DNA of 64,000 nt from positions 30,413,666 through 30,477,665 of the forward strand of contig OX485807.1 of assembly GCA_950295325.1 (NCBI GenBank), written 5' to 3'. Source of the DNA: Polytrichum commune. Lineage: Eukaryota > Streptophyta > Polytrichopsida > Polytrichales > Polytrichaceae. Position numbers and translations under genes: made by a program. Below the pieces are notes generated by a model. That model did not search any database. It was given only the letters and a program-made list of their open reading frames with translations, and was not told the DNA's origin. Positions within the stretch are counted from its first letter, which is position 1. The number at the start of each line of letters is the position of its first letter. Below are positions 59,444-64,000 of this stretch, piece after piece.

Positions 59444-59761
59444 TTGGTGGACGAACATGAAGAATGTCAAGGCAATCCAAAAAGAGAATTGGCCCTTGAT
59501 TCAAGAAAAGGGCTTAGGTCATTTGTTGGCCTAGCCAACTACTACCACCACTTCATTCATGGTTTTGCTAAGGTTGCTAGAACCTTAGTCAACATGTTGG
59601 AAAAAAATGGCTATCCCCAAGAGTGGGATGAGCCTTGTCACCAAGCCTTTGGGAAGCTCAAGAGTAAGTTCTCTTCACAAGATGTGGTTAAGTTTCCGGG
59701 TTTTCATGAGCATGTTGAGGTGCACATGAAGGCGAAGGACTTTACCATTGGCGGATGTTGA
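59444..59761 (+). pseudogene. Reverse transcriptase-RNase H connection of element 5
   Basis: GLRSFVGLANYYHHFIHGFA then EWDEPCHQAFGKLKSKFSS is the conserved segment after the reverse-transcriptase palm and thumb in gypsy elements. Upstream, VLPK is joined within a few codons to NNFAQREIEF, so the palm with the YxDD motif (normally about 150-200 residues) is missing. The same joint is present in elements 1, 2 and 4. Confidence 0.7.
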
Positions 59762-60609
59762 TCCAAGATGGATGACCATTGCTTATGGGAGCATTAAGCT
59801 CCGTGGTTGTAGAAGCTTGTCGAACTTGTGCAAGAAATGGCTATCCCAAGAGTGGGATGAACCTTGCCACCAAGTCTTTGAGGAGCTTAAGACCAAGTTC
59901 CTCTTTACCACCCGTGTTCAAGTTCGCGGAGCTTGAAAAACCTTTTGAGGTGCATACGGGGGGCGAGTGACTTTACCATTGGCGGATGTTGATGCAAGAT
60001 GGATGGCCATTGCATATGAGAGCATGAAGCTCGATGGTTCGACTTGTGAAAGAAATGGCTATCCCAAGAGTGGGATGATGTTTGTCATGAGTCTTTGGGG
60101 AGCTTAAGACCAAGTTCTCTTCGCCGCCCGTACTCAAGTTCGCGGAGCTTGACAATCCTTTTGAGGTGCATACGGGGGTGAGTGATTTTGCCAATGGTGG
60201 ATTATGTGTAAGATGGATGGCCATTGCATATGCGAGCATGAAGCTCGATGGTTGTTAAAGAAGACAACCAACTCATGACAAAGAACTTCTTTACGGTAGT
60301 GCATTGCTTGAAGATGTGGCGACACTAGTTGGGGTCACACAAAGTAAAGGTCTACAAGGACAATGTGTCCTAAAAGTATTTTGACATACAAGCGCAAGTG
60401 AGCGCCAAGTCATTGCGGTGGCATGATATATAGTTTGGCGCTTATGAAGGTGGATTTGGTCCACAAACCGGACCGTGGAAATGTGGTGCCGGATGCGCTA
60501 AGTAGATGGGAAGAGTTCCAAGCAATGAGAACCATCCAAACCTTGTGGTTAATGTGTGCCGGTGAGGGAAACTTGTGATGCAAGATACGGGAGGGGTAAA
60601 TTAACTACC

Positions 60610-61790
60610 CCGAAGCACAAATGCTTTTAGGTAAGCTTCGCAAGAGCAAGGTGCTCTAAGAGGTTAAGTTGGTGGACGGATTGTTCAAGTGCAAGCAAAG
60701 TCGGGTGTATGTGCCACAAGGCAAGTTGAGGCTATCCATTTAGAAGGAAGAATGTGATTGTCCTATTGCCGGCCATAGAGGAGAAAGAAAAAACCGCCAT
60801 AGAATGGTGTCAAAGAGGTACCATTGGCGGTGCATAAAGGAGGATATAACCCACTTTGTGAAGGCTTGAATTAAAGTGCCAAGTGAACCGAACCTCTTAC
60901 CAAAAGCAAGGCGGCTTCTTGCAACCGTTGCCTATCCCGTTGGAGCCATGGCATAGTATGTGTATGGACTTGATTACAAGTTTGCCGGAGTCACATGGGT
61001 ATGATGCCATCTTGTTGATGGTAGGGCGGTTTGCCAAGTTGGCACACATGGTGCCGATTGTGGGAACCGCCACCGCGTTGGAGACCGCATAGCCTTTTCT
61101 CAAAGGATGGTTGAGGCACCACGGGTTGCCAAAAGTGATTGTGTGGGATCAAGATCCAAAGTTCACAAGTGCATTTTCAATGCATTTCTCTAAGGAGGTC
61201 GGAATGAAACTAAGGTTTAGCACGGCCTTGCATTCCCAAATGGATGGGAAAGCGGAGCGTGTGAATGGAGTCTTGAAGCAATACTTGAGGAACTTGGTGG
61301 GGGCGGACCAAAGAGATTGGGTGGACTATGTGGGTCGAGCGGAGTGTAATTGCAATGTAGCCACGCACTTGGCTACCAAGGGGTCGTCTTTCGTGGTGGC
61401 TTATGGAGTGGATGCGCTCCAACCTATTAACCTAGCTCTCGAGGGGGCACATTCAACACTAGAGTTCAACCAAGATGGTGAGGACTTGGCCAAGGATGGT
61501 AAACAAGTCTTGGAGATGACCAAGTTGTTGGTGGAGAAAGCCCGAAGGTGCTACGAGGTGCAAGTCAATGCCGGAAGACGCAAAGTGGAGAATGAGGTGG
61601 GCCAAAAGGTGTTGTTGAATGTGAACAACTTCATTTCCCCAAAAGGCCTCATTCCAAAAGTTCATGTCCAAAATTGGAGCTTCGTTTTCCATTGTGGAAC
61701 AAGTGTTCAAGGACATGTATAAGTTGGAATTACCGCCGGAGATCAAAGTGCATCCGACATTTCATGTCTCATTACGAAAGTCATTTTAGG
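60610..61790 (+). pseudogene. Integrase region of element 5
   Basis: Identical to element 4: TGA at 60867 in the zinc-binding CxxC, TAG at 61090 in the core, second core half 61111-61722 with DQDPKF and the catalytic-Glu region KAERVNGVLKQYLR. Confidence 0.8.
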
Positions 61791-62883
61791 ACGACACCTT
61801 GTGGCCTGAACACAAGCAAGTGGTTAGGCCACGTCCCGACCTTGTGGAGGTCATTTGGAACATGAGGTAGGAGGGCATCCTCAAGTGTAGGAAGCCCAAG
61901 TGAAAATGAAAGAAAATGTACAAAGGAGTACTTGGTGAAATGGTGAGGATACCATGAGAAACAAACCGCTTGGGTGGCGGCAAGAGACATGGTGAACACC
62001 AATGAATTGGTGAAGCACTTTGAAGAAACTAAGGCTAAGGATTCCAATAAAATGAAGCATAGGCATTGATGAGGACATCAATCTCCTTTAGTGGGGGAGA
62101 GACGCTAGTAGCACACTTAGCTTCGAGGTTAATTACTCCACAACATGAACTTGTTCTTTGGCTTGAGGGAATAAAGTCCAAACTTTAGTGGTGCAAAGAG
62201 AAAAGTATGAGATGAGGTCCTAGTCTTGTACTTGTGCTTGGTTAGTGGAAGAGGGGGAATAGACATGCCAAACTAGGTTGGGTAAGCCGAGTAATTGGGG
62301 GCCATGGCTTGGAGGGGCCTTGGATAAAACCAAGAAACTTCTTAGTTGTGGGCTTGTCCGGGCGGGGACAAGGTGATGGCGCGTGCTCATAAAAGTGCCA
62401 CCCGCGAGCTAACGAGAGTTGGCGCATGGGAGTCATGAACCCATGTCTCGAAAGAGCAAAGTGGGAACCGAGTCGGGCGGGACTTGGCATCACCCCCGTG
62501 CGATCGAGGCGTGGCTTAACAATGGAAAGCCATCTCGGAGTTGCAACCGAGACAACTTAGTGGAAGCGTTGAGGTCTCGCCTAGATGTGTCACGTTAGGC
62601 TAGTGGAGCCTAACGGGGGAGGCCCCAAAGGAGGGGCAACCCAAGTGAGTCCCAAAGTAGGTTGGTCTAGTATAGGTTAGGTCCTTGGATGAAAGATCCA
62701 AGGTCGCTAACGGACCACCTAGGAACGACACCTTTGGGACTATGCCAAATTTGAAGAAGTATTGTGGGGGTCGCGCCCTAAGGTAAACACAATGCGGCAC
62801 CATAGAGGATGGCAACTTGAGAATTGGTGTGCCGACTACGAGTATAGTCGATGAGGGCATCGACTCCGTTTGGTGGGGGTGAG

Positions 62884-63856
62884 TGTCGCGCACCTCTCCA
62901 TGAGGAGTGCCCGAAACACCATGGGCACAAGGGGGACCCCGGAGTGACACCCGGGACTTGTGGCGCCGTTGGTGAGAGGGCCCAAGTGATCCTAGTGTGG
63001 ATGAGGTCCCCGGGCGTTGGGAACGCCTCCCATCCACGAAGACTAGGAGGCACAAGGGTAAGGCCATGAGCTATGCGTAGCTCATGGCGTAGTGATTCTA
63101 GAATGCTCAAGAACACCTCAATCGGAGGTGTGAGCTAGGAGTTATGGCCATTTGAGTGGGGCGCTGTCCCGGGACAGCGCCCTGCTACAGCAGTGCCTGG
63201 GAGTGATTCCCGGGACTGCCAAGGTTCAAACAGGCATAACTTCCTCACCACTTGCCCGAATGGGGCAAGTGAGGAGTCCATCGGCATCTACGTGAAGCGT
63301 AGATGAAGATGGAGTGGTTGGTTTCTGGAATCAGACATCATACAAGGAAGTTATGATGGTCTGAAGCTGCTGGGCGGTTCTAGGCCCAGCAGCTAAAGGA
63401 AAATGTCCACTTGGCCCCAACTCTTGGTAGAGAGACAAGAGGTTGGTTGACGGTGGGGTAGGGGCCCCGCGTGAAGTCCTAGAGGCTTATATGGGTGAGG
63501 TGGTGTGGCCTCACCCACCCGAGGCCGAACGGCACGGCCTCCATGGGCATTGGCCCATTGTGAGGCCATAGTTGCCTAGTATGGTTCGGGTTGTTGTAGT
63601 GTTGCTCCGGCAACGCGATGATCAACATAGGATTGGACTTCCATGGATGGAAGTCCACATTGGGGAAATGGGTTACCGATTAAGGGGTGAGTCCCGAAAG
63701 CAAAGTAGGAGGGTTGGTTCCCTCCTATGAACTATTGGTCCGGGGTAAGAGGAGCTATCCATTAGCATGGCGGAATGCGAAGGGTTAGCAACTCGTAACC
63801 TTTGCTAGAATTGAAAATTGGCAAGATTATTAATGGACCTAGCAAGGGTTGCGACA
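62884..63856 (+). repeat. Element 5 3' LTR
   Basis: 973 bp, follows the polypurine tract GGTGGGGGTGAG. Left half resembles the element 1 3' LTR subtype (GGATGAGGTCCCCGGGCG). Confidence 0.92.
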
Positions 63857-64000
63857 GAGAGACTCTAGTAGCAAACATAGCTTCGAGGTTAATTGCTCCA
63901 CAACATGCATTTGTTCTTTGGCTTGAGGGAATAAAGTCCAAACTTTAGTGGTGCAAAGAGAAAAGTATGAGATGAGGTCCTAGTCTTGTACTTGTGCTTG
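63857..64000 (+). other. Continuation of the sixth family A copy (3' non-coding part)
   Basis: GAGAGACTCTAGTAGCAAACATAGC.. continues the sequence interrupted at 56805 and matches about 24645-24790 of element 1. The window ends inside it. Confidence 0.85.

Larger units (their letters stand above)
56806..63856 (+). mobile_element. Family A Ty3/gypsy element 5, complete, 7.05 kb
   Basis: 5' LTR 56806-57778, primer site 57781, gag (about 57826-58870, degenerate), protease (about 58890-59290), reverse-transcriptase remnant (about 59300-59460), RNase H modules near 59605, 59834 and 60052, integrase (about 60610-61790), polypurine tract 62872-62883, 3' LTR 62884-63856. TSD GAGAG at 56801-56805 and 63857-63861. 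It is the longest family A element in the window without an internal insertion, yet its pol carries the same stops and reverse-transcriptase deletion as the others. Confidence 0.93.

Overview
This is nuclear DNA of a plant (streptophyte). Genes have GT-AG introns, and five LTR elements carry the plant-type primer-binding site TGGTATCAGAGC. I cannot name the species. Almost every base belongs to nested mobile DNA, and the layers can be peeled apart by their target-site duplications (TSDs).

Layer 1 (1-2313): left flank with a minus-strand gene fragment (1827-2313). It is cut at 2314 by an LTR retroelement, here called family B (2314-3644, resuming at 32167-38126 and 44925-45212), which encodes a gag-like protein. 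Layer 2: the first B gag is split by a 28.5-kb DNA transposon (3645-32155). This has an 11-bp TSD, GACCTCGAGAC, and degenerate terminal inverted repeats. Removing the element and one TSD copy restores the gag sequence seen in the intact paralogue near 34560. The transposon carries an intact two-exon transposase on the minus strand (4251-7918) with a GCM-like zinc finger, a MULE-like core and a SWIM finger. It also carries a long multi-exon plus-strand gene (exons 17368-31254, perhaps starting at 8712). That gene's product reads as a ParB-like domain followed, after a long linker, by a permuted (beta-class) DNA-methyltransferase-like domain. This pairing is familiar from prokaryotic and phage DNA methylases but is here split by introns. 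This copy is broken by stops, a frameshift and a retroelement. Its introns are packed with 16-bp palindromes centred on CGGATCCG, and the same core recurs in a tandem array beside the right end of the transposon.

Layer 3: Ty3/gypsy elements of one family, here called family A (LTR about 973 bp, TGTCGC...GCGACA). Element 1 (17623-26404) sits inside an exon of the methyltransferase-like gene and itself contains two solo LTRs. Element 2 (38127-44924) sits in a B gag. Elements 3 and 4 (45213-53855) are a deletion chimera. A sixth copy (53856-56805 and 63857-64000) holds two inverted solo LTRs and the complete element 5 (56806-63856). All pol copies examined share the loss of the reverse-transcriptase core and three in-frame stops, so the family must have been multiplied in trans.

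Between 32280 and 37119 a 2,410-bp stretch of family B is repeated in tandem without visible differences. No tRNA, rRNA, CRISPR or bacterial-type operon is present. The candidate novel system is the giant transposon with its ParB/methyltransferase-like cargo and its CGGATCCG palindromes.
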